Positions 56,522 through 64,000 of a stretch of 64,000 nucleotides of DNA are shown one piece after another; positions within the stretch are counted from its first letter, which is position 1; every line of letters starts with the position of its first letter. This stretch comes from Sporocytophaga myxococcoides DSM 11118 (GTDB taxonomy: Bacteria > Bacteroidota > Bacteroidia > Cytophagales > Cytophagaceae), in the NCBI RefSeq assembly GCF_000426725.1, contig NZ_AUFX01000003.1:1-64000 (forward strand), given 5' to 3'. Position numbers and translations under genes: made by a program. The notes beneath the pieces were generated by a model. That model was not told where the DNA came from. It ran no database searches and saw only the letters and a list, made by a program, of their open reading frames with translations.

Positions 56522-59500
56522 CTACCTAAATAAACTCATCAATTCCTTCTTAGTAAGAGATTTAACTATATCTGCATCTGTTTTTACAAGATCATTTACC
56601 AGTTCCTTCTTGGTCTGCTGCAATTTCATGATCTTTTCCTCAATGGTATTGGGACATATAAGCCTGACTGCTACTACATTTTTCTGCTGTCCTATTCTGT
56701 AACTTCTGTCAATTGCCTGATTTTCTACTGCAGGGTTCCACCATGGATCTACCAGGTAGACATAATCGGCTTCCGTCAGATTGAGACCTGTACCACCTGC
56801 CTTCAGACTGATTAGAAAAACTCTTACCTGATCGTTATTCTGAAAGTTATTGATCACAGCACCTCGTTCTTTTGTCTGTCCTGTCAGATATACATGTGAT
56901 ATGCCTTTATCATCGAGCTTTGCTTTTATGAGGTCAAGCATGGATACAAATTGAGAAAAAACAAGGATCTTGTGCTCCTTATGTTTGTTCCCAATCTCTT
57001 CCATCAATACTTCTATTTTTGCAGAATCTTCTCCATAGGCTTTGTTTTCACTGATCAATGCAGTGGAGTTACAAAGCTGTCTTAATCTGGTGAGACCTTT
57101 CAGGAAGTGCATATTTTCCTTATTTAGCTCATCCTCGTTTCTGGAAGCAATAAAGTCACGCATATCCTGCTCATATGCATCATATATACTTCTCTGGTTC
57201 TCTCCCATTTCACAGTACAGAACCATCTCCGTCTTTTCAGGCAGCTCTTTCGCCACTTGCTTTTTTGTCCTTCTCAACAAGAATGGATTAATCTTTTGGC
57301 GAAGCTCCTTTGCCCTTCCGCTATCTTCGAATTTGTCTATAGGCATAGAATAATGCCCTTTAAACTGTTGCTTGTTGCCAAGCAATCCCGGACAGACAAA
57401 GGAAAATTGTCCGAAGAGATCAAAGGTGTTGTTTTCAACAGGAGTACCAGTAAGTACAAGCTTATTCCTGGATTTAAGAAGACAGGCTGCCTTGTATCTC
57501 TGAGATTCAGGATTTTTTATAGCCTGAGATTCGTCCAGAATAATATAGTTGAAGTTGTATTTCTTCAGAGTAGAAATGTCTGATAATAATGTTCCATAGG
57601 TTGTGATAATGATTTCATAATTATCAAAATCAGACGGGTCTTTTATTCTTCCTGCACCATGAAAGGTGTGTACTTTGATTGAAGGCGCAAATCTATCTAT
57701 TTCCTCCTGCCAGTTAAAAATAAGGGATGCAGGAACCACAATAAGATTTGTATTATGAGCTTGCTTCTTTCTCTGCAAAAGGATAAACGTAATGATCTGA
57801 ATCGTTTTCCCCAGACCCATATCATCTGCAAGACAACCACCGAATCCGAAGTCATCAAGAAAGTTAAGCCAGTTAAGGCCTTGTTTCTGGTAGTCACGAA
57901 GGGTAGCATTAAGTTCCTTAGGGATTTCTATTTCCTGAATAGATTCGAAATGCTCAAATGCATTTCTGAAATTTTTTAGTTGTTGCAGTGTCTCATTTGT
58001 CAGAAGATGTTCTTCATACAGTTCAGCGATCTCATTAAAATTTGTTTTGGGAGTTTTCAGCATTCCTGCTACCACATCTATATCTGCAGCATTGAAGTAA
58101 GCCGAAAATTTCTTCAGCCAGTCAGCAGGAAGGATTCCCAGAGTTCCATTATCCAGCTGGATATAGCGGCTTTTATCTTTAACAGATTTCTGTAATTGCT
58201 TCAATGAAACTTTCTGATCGCCGAATTTTATATCAATAGTTGTTTCAAACCATTTGATACCACTGTTGACTTTTATGTTAATGGAAGCTTTGTTCGGGTT
58301 GTATTGAATACTCTTTAATTCATTGAATCCTAAAATAGTAATGCCATAACGCTTCCATTCTTCAAAGGCATCAAGAAACCAGTCGTTTTCCAGCAGCCTC
58401 TGTTTGTGAAGGTAGTAGCAATCGCCATTCACCTGTTCCTGGAAGAATGGATGTTGTCTTAATAAAAAAGAAACGTAACGAACTTCAGCTTCCTGGTCTC
58501 TTTCCACCAGAAAAGTATTTCCATTCTGATCTTTTGTATAAATCTGTCTTTTGGAAAGAATTGGTATTTCAACATTACCATACTTCATGACAGGTGTGAT
58601 GAGGACAAAATTTTCCGAATCGGAAAGGTAAATGATTTTTTCTGAAAGCGCTGTAAATCCTTGTTCTTCCAGAAGAGTGGGTGGTGCTTTTTTTATATGT
58701 GAATAGGTAATCCGGAATTTATTCTCCAGTCCGACTAATAAGTTTTGCTGAAAAGCATCAAACTTGGATGGATGGATCAGTACTTTGTGGTTTTGTTGTC
58801 TGAAGAAACTGATAACCCGCGCAAGATCTTCATCCTGTATAAGATGCATGGTATCTCCTATTCTGATGAAATATCCGAATTTCATCTGCAGGCTCTTTAG
58901 ATCATAAAGTTGGTCTTCAATGACAAGTTCTGCAGATACTTCATGAAAGCGCTCTTTCAGATCAACAGAAAGCGAAAGTTCCATTCTTGAGCTTTTAAGC
59001 TTCACAGGAATGATGGATTGAGCCGATATTTTTTCAGAGATATTATTATCATGAAAAAATGCCGGATGGCTCAATGGATTTTTTACAACAGCCTTTAATC
59101 CTTCTATGTCAGATTGGGATTTTGTTTCAGAATAGTTATTCTGGAAACCTACAATAGCAGCATAAAACTTAAGAACATCAACTTCTTGTGTTTTCCAGAC
59201 AGCATCTGTTGAATTAACCGGAACGAGTGGGTTTCTGACATTTCCATCTTTTGTTGTTTCAGCTTCAAACAGTTCAATAACAAAGTGATCGTAATACCGA
59301 TGTTTTCCAAAAACAAGAATTGTCTGTTTATATGAGGCAAAGTCCTCTTCCTGCTGAGCTTCTCTCTTGGGCAGGACCTGTTCTTTAAAATATGCATCTG
59401 TTACTTCGTTAACAGCAAAGAGCCCTTTCAGCTTCGGTTTTACAGATAATGATCTCCTGTCATATTCTATTTGAAATAGTTCATCAGGATCTGGCTCATT

Positions 59501-59881
59501 TTCAAGCCCATATTCTCTGGCAGCATCTCTTATTTTTTCATGCCTTAGTTTTTCATCAAAAAAGGTCCGCAGGTTGGGACGATCCATTATGTTATATAGA
59601 ATCTGAATCTGATGGCTGCAAAGTTTATCTCCCGGAAATCCGCAGGTGCAAGTAAACTTTAAAGAGCTCTCCTCCTTTTTGACTGAAACTGTTGGTGAAT
59701 CTCTGAGATTGGAAAGTGTTGTAAACGAGACAAAATTAATGTCAATGATTTCAGGCTGAATATCAAAGAATCCTCTTGAATCTGTGGCGACAAGGGTTGA
59801 GCTATGTGTAAAAAGAAGTCCTTTGTTTAATGAAGCAAAGTTTACGTCTTCAATAATATATCCATGAATTGGCTTGCTCAT
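56522..59881 (-). CDS. SNF2-family helicase with SWIM zinc finger
   Basis: A 1119-residue DNA-translocating ATPase. A SWIM zinc finger lies near the N-terminus (FTCTCGFPGDKLCSHQ; C78, C80, C88, H90). The two RecA-like lobes are complete: motif I LADDMGLGKTIQII (about 680-690), motif II ILDESQAIKN (about 780), motif III LTGTPVENN, motif IV/V LVFSQFVSMLDLI and LISLKAGGTGLNL, motif VI QAIDRSYRIGQQKNV. Domain order is that of bacterial SNF2/RapA-like SWIM proteins, common in Bacteroidota. A role in DNA or RNA-polymerase remodelling is expected, but bacterial members are poorly characterised. It stands alone. Confidence 0.93.
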   Translation of the reverse strand: MSKPIHGYIIEDVNFASLNKGLLFTHSSTLVATDSRGFFDIQPEIIDINFVSFTTLSNLRDSPTVSVKKEESSLKFTCTCGFPGDKLCSHQIQILYNIMDRPNLRTFFDEKLRHEKIRDAAREYGLENEPDPDELFQIEYDRRSLSVKPKLKGLFAVNEVTDAYFKEQVLPKREAQQEEDFASYKQTILVFGKHRYYDHFVIELFEAETTKDGNVRNPLVPVNSTDAVWKTQEVDVLKFYAAIVGFQNNYSETKSQSDIEGLKAVVKNPLSHPAFFHDNNISEKISAQSIIPVKLKSSRMELSLSVDLKERFHEVSAELVIEDQLYDLKSLQMKFGYFIRIGDTMHLIQDEDLARVISFFRQQNHKVLIHPSKFDAFQQNLLVGLENKFRITYSHIKKAPPTLLEEQGFTALSEKIIYLSDSENFVLITPVMKYGNVEIPILSKRQIYTKDQNGNTFLVERDQEAEVRYVSFLLRQHPFFQEQVNGDCYYLHKQRLLENDWFLDAFEEWKRYGITILGFNELKSIQYNPNKASINIKVNSGIKWFETTIDIKFGDQKVSLKQLQKSVKDKSRYIQLDNGTLGILPADWLKKFSAYFNAADIDVVAGMLKTPKTNFNEIAELYEEHLLTNETLQQLKNFRNAFEHFESIQEIEIPKELNATLRDYQKQGLNWLNFLDDFGFGGCLADDMGLGKTIQIITFILLQRKKQAHNTNLIVVPASLIFNWQEEIDRFAPSIKVHTFHGAGRIKDPSDFDNYEIIITTYGTLLSDISTLKKYNFNYIILDESQAIKNPESQRYKAACLLKSRNKLVLTGTPVENNTFDLFGQFSFVCPGLLGNKQQFKGHYSMPIDKFEDSGRAKELRQKINPFLLRRTKKQVAKELPEKTEMVLYCEMGENQRSIYDAYEQDMRDFIASRNEDELNKENMHFLKGLTRLRQLCNSTALISENKAYGEDSAKIEVLMEEIGNKHKEHKILVFSQFVSMLDLIKAKLDDKGISHVYLTGQTKERGAVINNFQNNDQVRVFLISLKAGGTGLNLTEADYVYLVDPWWNPAVENQAIDRSYRIGQQKNVVAVRLICPNTIEEKIMKLQQTKKELVNDLVKTDADIVKSLTKKELMSLFR

Positions 59882-59899
59882 TTATTGTCCTTTCCTATT

Positions 59900-59907
59900 C
59901 AAAATTA
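59900..59907 (-). promoter_or_regulatory. Candidate -7 element for the SNF2 gene
   Basis: On the minus strand TAATTTTG matches TAnnTTTG, 18 bp before the start codon. No good TTTG lies about 20 bp upstream. Confidence 0.3.
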
Positions 59908-60049
59908 AAGGAATTTGTTGGGATGGGAAAGGAATTAGAAAAATTGATAGCAGAGATATTTGTTTTGGTTTTAACTTTCTGAATTTAATGGATTTAACAG
60001 GTTTGTCTAATTCCAAAATTCAACCAAATTGGGTGAAGAACGCAAATAA

Positions 60050-60598
60050 TTATTTATTAGAAACAGAATTTCCCTTTTTAATTAAGTGAAGTTTATTGCT
60101 TGATGATTGATCGGATTTTAATTTATCCTTAAGAGCTCTAAGCTTCAATTGTTTTGTTATCTTTTCTAACAAAATTTCCTCCTGAACTTTATAGATAAAA
60201 TTGAACCATAAAGTTATTAAAGCAAATGTGCCAACTATGATCAGGGTAGGTAAAAAAGATTTGCTCATAAGTGCAGCAATAAAACTCAGGATGAAGGCGA
60301 ATCCAAAGAAGTAATTTTCTGGTCTAAGACAGGTATATATTTTAACGATCTGTTCTTCTGGAAAGCGTTCTTCAATGGTTACATGAACTTTAATAGAAAA
60401 GCCGCCACCTCCCGAGAAGTTAAGTGTCCCCCATGATATATTGGCATATACGGTATATTCACTTTTATTTTTATGAAATAAAATCTTATCCGTATTTTTG
60501 CCTTGAGAAGAAGACCCCATTTTTTGTTTAAGATCGTCCAGGCTTCCTTTATATCTAAAGGATTTATTCATAATAAAAAGTGATCTTATTTTTTTCAT
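60050..60598 (-). CDS. Hypothetical two-TM protein
   Basis: A 182-residue protein with a polar N-terminal half including a glycine patch (LNFSGGGGFSIKVHV), two transmembrane helices (about 97-113 and 116-134) and a lysine-rich, coiled-coil-like cytoplasmic tail. Met10 (MNKSFRYKGS) is a likely alternative start. It has no recognised family and no operon partner. Confidence 0.7.
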   Translation of the reverse strand: MKKIRSLFIMNKSFRYKGSLDDLKQKMGSSSQGKNTDKILFHKNKSEYTVYANISWGTLNFSGGGGFSIKVHVTIEERFPEEQIVKIYTCLRPENYFFGFAFILSFIAALMSKSFLPTLIIVGTFALITLWFNFIYKVQEEILLEKITKQLKLRALKDKLKSDQSSSNKLHLIKKGNSVSNK

Positions 60599-61049
60599 AT
60601 TTTGATGTACATTATGAGTTCCTATACTTCTATTTGCTTAGAGATCAGAAAAATTAAGTGCAGACTTGTCCTTCTCTTAAAAGGAAATAATTCTTTTTAA
60701 AATGCTCAATTTTATATTGTTTCTTTACTTCTTCTCCGTTTCTTTTGAAAGCTTGAAAAATTGATTTTTAAAAGTAATTTATTCATCCATAAACATTTCA
60801 AGTTAAAAAAAGATTTATAAATTTCTTCAAAAAGGTAATGACAATTTTTCGATGAAATTTATTGAAGTTAAACGGAGTTAGTAGCTTTTGGGAAAAATCA
60901 ATTTTCATTTTTTTGAAATTTTAAAGTCCTTGTATAAAAAAAATATTTGAATAATATTTCGAACAGGAAATTGACTCTATGTATTTTACTGTTAAACGAT
61001 TAATAGAGCATTTAAAACCCGAAATTTAACTTAAACACAAACCATTATT
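60599..61049. other. AT-rich intergenic region
   Basis: No gene is seen in 451 bp between two divergent genes. It contains runs of A and T and must hold promoters for both neighbours, but none matches the Bacteroidota consensus well. Confidence 0.4.
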
Positions 61050-61475
61050 ATGAAAAAGATTGTTTCATTTATTGCATTCTCTCTATTACTAACATTTGCA
61101 TCCTTTGCACAACAACAACAGAAACATCAACCTACAGATCAAAAGGAACCTAAAACACCTGAAGAAAAAGCTCAGAAGCATTCAGCTCATCTTGCAAAGG
61201 AGCTTGGTCTGACACCTGATCAAACCGCTCAGATTAAAACAATAATTTTAAACCGCGAACAAAAGCAGGATGAGATCAAAGCCAAATATAAAGATGCACC
61301 AAACAAAAAAGGTCAACATCAGGAATTGGAAGCTGCAAAGAATAGTAGTGAAGCTGAAATTGAAAAAGTGTTAACTCCTGAGCAGTTGGCTAAGTTTAAG
61401 GAAAAGAAAAGTGAGAAGCAAAATGCAAAGCAAGGCGGAGGCAATAAAGGAGGACATAAAAAGACTAACCAATAG
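61050..61475 (+). CDS. Spy/CpxP-like periplasmic protein
   Basis: A 141-residue protein with a signal peptide (ends TFASFAQ), then a Gln/Lys-rich segment and a helical core with two LTPxQ motifs (LGLTPDQTAQIKTII and VLTPEQLAKFKEKK) about 60 residues apart. This double motif is typical of Spy/CpxP-like proteins (LTxxQ family, DUF4890 in Bacteroidota), which act as periplasmic chaperones or stress sensors. The C-terminus is Gly/Lys-rich and probably disordered. Confidence 0.8.
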   Translation: MKKIVSFIAFSLLLTFASFAQQQQKHQPTDQKEPKTPEEKAQKHSAHLAKELGLTPDQTAQIKTIILNREQKQDEIKAKYKDAPNKKGQHQELEAAKNSSEAEIEKVLTPEQLAKFKEKKSEKQNAKQGGGNKGGHKKTNQ

Positions 61476-61496
61476 TTAAAGTAATATATTCTTTCA

Positions 61497-61539
61497 AACA
61501 TAAGTCACCCTACCCAGGTGACTTCTCTATGTTTTTTTT
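61497..61539 (+). terminator. Terminator of the Spy-like gene
   Basis: AAGTCACC/GGTGACTT forms an 8-bp stem; an outer ACATA/TATGT pair and a run of T's follow. Confidence 0.75.
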
Positions 61540-61617
61540 AGTTTTAACCAAAAATTCAAGAAAACGATCTCAACATTCTAATAACACTCCAGCAATATTA
61601 AAATAATATCTGACATA

Positions 61618-61625
61618 TACTTTTG
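61618..61625 (+). promoter_or_regulatory. Candidate -7 element for phosphatase gene
   Basis: TACTTTTG fits TAnnTTTG, 27 bp before the start codon. The upstream TTTG element is not evident. Confidence 0.35.
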
Positions 61626-61651
61626 GCTCATAAAAATAAAGTATAGTTCAA

Positions 61652-62518
61652 ATGAAAAAGATTATCAGACACTCTCTTTTGCTATTTGTGATCTTATCTG
61701 GATTAATTTCCTGCAAAAAGAACAGCGATGATGTCCAACCAACTAACCCTTCAACTGTCTCTTCAGAAAGACACATCGCACTTGCCGGAGAAGACAATAT
61801 GCGAGATCTGGGAGGTTATCCGAGCAGTGATGGAAAGAAGGTTAAATTCAGAATGCTTTACCGATCAGGTGAGTTATCAGGACTTACAAACGAGGATGTG
61901 GCTAAGTTAAATGCATTCGGGATAAGAAGAGTCATTGATTTAAGAACTTCCTCAGAGCGCAAAAGCCAACCTGATAAGAATATTGAAAGAACAATAATAT
62001 ACTACCTATCTCTGATCGCTTCTGATGTTTCTGGTGGTATATCGCAAATAATGGGTCAGATTATTTCCGGAAAAATTACTGCAGAACAGATCATGCTTCC
62101 TGCATATGCAGTTAACTCTGTTAAAATAGCTAACTGGAAAATAATCTTTGATCTGCTCAGAACAGGTGATCCAACATTATTTCACTGTACTGCGGGAAAA
62201 GACCGTGCAGGGATGACCGCAGCTCTAATTCTTTCTTCTTTGGATGTGCCAAGAGATACAATTGTTGCAGACTTTATGAAATCAAATGTTTATTTGTCAG
62301 AATCAATTGAGAAGACAGTATCTCAAATCAATATTGCTTATGGCGCCGGATCAGGAGATAAGCTAAGACCTTTGCTTGGTGTAGAACTGTCATTTATTCA
62401 GACATTCTTCCAGGACATTGAACGTCAATATGGAACAGTTGACAACTTCCTGACGAATGTTCTGGAAGTTGATAAAGCAGAGATGAAAAAGTTGTACCTT
62501 GAATGGGTATATCTATAG
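61652..62518 (+). CDS. Tyrosine-phosphatase-like lipoprotein
   Basis: A 288-residue protein exported as a lipoprotein (signal ending LSGLISC, lipidated Cys21). The mature part is a protein-tyrosine/serine phosphatase of the Y_phosphatase3 type: ENMRDLGGYPSSDGKKVK and MLYRSGELSGLTNEDV at the start, RRVIDLRTSSER, and the P-loop HCTAGKDRAGMTAAL with nucleophile C179 and R185. The substrate is likely a phosphorylated protein or lipid outside the cytoplasm, by analogy with family members. Monocistronic, with a shared terminator downstream. Confidence 0.9.
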   Translation: MKKIIRHSLLLFVILSGLISCKKNSDDVQPTNPSTVSSERHIALAGEDNMRDLGGYPSSDGKKVKFRMLYRSGELSGLTNEDVAKLNAFGIRRVIDLRTSSERKSQPDKNIERTIIYYLSLIASDVSGGISQIMGQIISGKITAEQIMLPAYAVNSVKIANWKIIFDLLRTGDPTLFHCTAGKDRAGMTAALILSSLDVPRDTIVADFMKSNVYLSESIEKTVSQINIAYGAGSGDKLRPLLGVELSFIQTFFQDIERQYGTVDNFLTNVLEVDKAEMKKLYLEWVYL

Positions 62519-62565
62519 TTGAGTAACCCACCAATGAAGGGAAATAGAGAATTGGTTATTTATAA

Positions 62566-62600
62566 AAGAATGCCATGTAAGTCTTTACATGGCATTTCTT
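62566..62600. terminator. Bidirectional terminator
   Basis: AATGCCATGTAA/TTACATGGCATT forms a perfect 12-bp stem with a 4-nt loop between two convergent genes, with A- and T-rich flanks on both sides. Confidence 0.85.
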
Positions 62601-62620
62601 GTATAGGTGATTTTATAAAA

Positions 62621-64000
62621 TTAGGAATTCTTGGCAAATGAAACTGCCATGTATACCTTTTTGTCTTTGTTATTTTTGAGGAATGGAAATATACTAGAAC
62701 TGTTATCAACTGAAAGAGTCCAGTTTTTAGATGAGTCGATGGTTAGAGGGACGATCTGTGTTCCGATATTCAATTTGTTTTTACTCCAGTCGATGCAGCA
62801 GAAAGTAAGATTAATAACATCGTCCATACCAAGTTTATTAACCCAATATGGGAACATATCCTTGTTCAAAGAAATACTGAGCGTCCTGTCGGCGTCTTTT
62901 GAAGCTGATTCAAATCGGTACCACGCAGTGCTGAAATCGTAATTAAGACAGAATAACTGAACTGAATTTGGTTCTGTCAAAACATTTTCTTTGATAAAAT
63001 CAACGGCTTTCGTTTTCAGCAATCCAGCTTCTCTTGCGGTATAACGGATATGCAAGACCACATCTGAAATAGATTCAAAATCGAACTGCGGTATGTCGTT
63101 TGGTAGTTCCAATTTCCATGTACTTTCTGCTCCAGCCCCTTCAAAAGGTAAGAATCTCTCATCTTTAAGATTCATTTCAAACATACCATTATCATTTTGG
63201 CCTGTGCTTGTAACGATAGATTGAATAGTTCCCGTAAAGTCTCGGAATCTGTCGTCCTCCTCGCTTAATACTCGAGCATACTCTCCATCTTTGAGAAGAT
63301 TAGATGTCCTGATAGAGCTTTTTACCAAGGCCAATTTACAATGCACTCCAGTGTAAGGTCCGGTAATACATGGAATTGATAATGCAACAGTCTTGATTCT
63401 TCTCATATACTGTCCAGGGCTATCCATGTCGTACACCCATTCCGGAATTTTAATCTCACAACTACCAGTGGCTTTTAGTTTCAGAAGTCCGATAGGATCA
63501 AGCTTGCGAAGAGACACATGTTTTACCATTTCATAGTCACGAGCATTTTGCTTCAGATAAGCCATTTCGAGCCTTTTCAAATCCAGATAGAGCGTTTCTC
63601 CAGCCAACAGGCCTTTCCTTGTGCTATCCCAGTAACCAAATTGAATGATATTTAAATTGTCAAATTCTTTTCTCATCAATTCGTATTTCATGGTCTCTTC
63701 TGCAGCTTTCGCGGTATCATATGCGAATTTATAAGTATCAAAATAAGTCTTGGATATCGTACTTTTCATCCACGAGTATAAGTCTTCCTGAGTAAATTTA
63801 TTTGTCATGAAATCGTATACCTCCTGAGACTGTTCCATCTGCTTAAGGTGATTCTCATATTCCTTTTTGGCCATTTGTTCTCTTATCAAAGAGCTTACTA
63901 TTTGACGTCCATATTGAACCAGCTCGCTAGCAGCAAGGTTAGACTGTAACACGTACTCTTCTGCTCTGCGATAATATCCAGCCATTTTGGATGCCCTTTC
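62621..64000 (-). CDS. Tc toxin A-subunit C-terminal part, partial
   Basis: The frame is open through the right edge of the window, so only the last 459 or so residues are seen. They fit the TcA TcB-binding domain of insecticidal ABC toxin complexes: LYSWMKSTISKTYFDTYKFA, AKAAEETMKYELMR, FGYWDSTRKGLLAGETLYLD, LKRLEMAYLKQNARDYEM and KHVSLRKLDPIGLLKLK, then the beta-rich end (GPYTGVHCKLALVKSSIRTS, FPFLKNN). In such complexes TcA forms the pentameric pore. A full TcA would begin well beyond the window; the Met at 63985 is internal. Confidence 0.82.
   Translation of the reverse strand, partial: ERASKMAGYYRRAEEYVLQSNLAASELVQYGRQIVSSLIREQMAKKEYENHLKQMEQSQEVYDFMTNKFTQEDLYSWMKSTISKTYFDTYKFAYDTAKAAEETMKYELMRKEFDNLNIIQFGYWDSTRKGLLAGETLYLDLKRLEMAYLKQNARDYEMVKHVSLRKLDPIGLLKLKATGSCEIKIPEWVYDMDSPGQYMRRIKTVALSIPCITGPYTGVHCKLALVKSSIRTSNLLKDGEYARVLSEEDDRFRDFTGTIQSIVTSTGQNDNGMFEMNLKDERFLPFEGAGAESTWKLELPNDIPQFDFESISDVVLHIRYTAREAGLLKTKAVDFIKENVLTEPNSVQLFCLNYDFSTAWYRFESASKDADRTLSISLNKDMFPYWVNKLGMDDVINLTFCCIDWSKNKLNIGTQIVPLTIDSSKNWTLSVDNSSSIFPFLKNNKDKKVYMAVSFAKNS

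Overview
The window looks like chromosomal DNA of a gliding, polysaccharide-degrading member of the Bacteroidota, most likely Cytophagales (Cytophaga/Sporocytophaga-like). The reasons are several proteins with type IX secretion (T9SS) C-terminal sorting domains, a giant family-8 glycoside hydrolase ending in a gliding-motility-type C-terminal domain, a TonB receptor/DUF4249 lipoprotein pair, AT-rich intergenic DNA and a promoter of the TTTG-N20-TAnnTTTG type. The species assignment is inference.

Layout. 1-500: minus-strand tRNA-Gln (cut by the window edge) and tRNA-Pro, then two tandem paralogous 23-codon ORFs, each with the same terminator hairpin. 1049-3358: a T9SS-sorted BNR/Ycf48-like protein. 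3532-6064: a decayed signal-peptide gene split by a complete IS4-family insertion sequence (4524-5894) with a 9-bp target duplication. 6336-8681: an ArsR regulator, SRPBCC and DoxX-like operon with a recognisable promoter and operator, then a VOC protein and a DHFR-like protein. 9355-17523: a 2722-residue modular GH8 glucanase. 17752-19510: a small membrane protein, a Bacteroidota-type intergenic repeat and an unusual array of ten degenerate repeats of about 100 bp.

19.7-43.1 kb is a putative mobile defence island. It starts with a tightly packed operon of three different tyrosine recombinases, a TnpC-like coiled-coil protein and a small unknown (a Tn554-like layout with one extra recombinase). 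Cargo follows: (i) an XRE regulator with a 14-bp palindromic operator, and a separate two-gene operon of an Mrr-like nuclease and a TIR-like membrane-anchored protein; (ii) a three-gene operon of a 4-TM protein, an unrecognised 648-residue protein and a 1284-residue protein with an N-terminal SEC-C zinc motif and a C-terminal PD-(D/E)xK nuclease, the best candidate here for an undescribed system; (iii) two convergent proteins of about 1300 residues that join an N-terminal nuclease to a STAND-type NTPase (Avs-like). Inverted copies of an AATGTTCAT motif flank the whole block and may be the element's ends.

43.9-64 kb returns to housekeeping and surface genes: DUF4249 plus TonB receptor, a DoxX-like/ECF sigma/FolE operon, a short DUF6496-like protein, two tandem T9SS-sorted beta-propeller proteins, a SWIM-SNF2 helicase, a small membrane protein, a Spy/CpxP-like periplasmic protein, a tyrosine-phosphatase-like lipoprotein and the C-terminal part of a Tc-toxin A subunit running off the window. 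All functions are read from motifs by eye; no database search was run.
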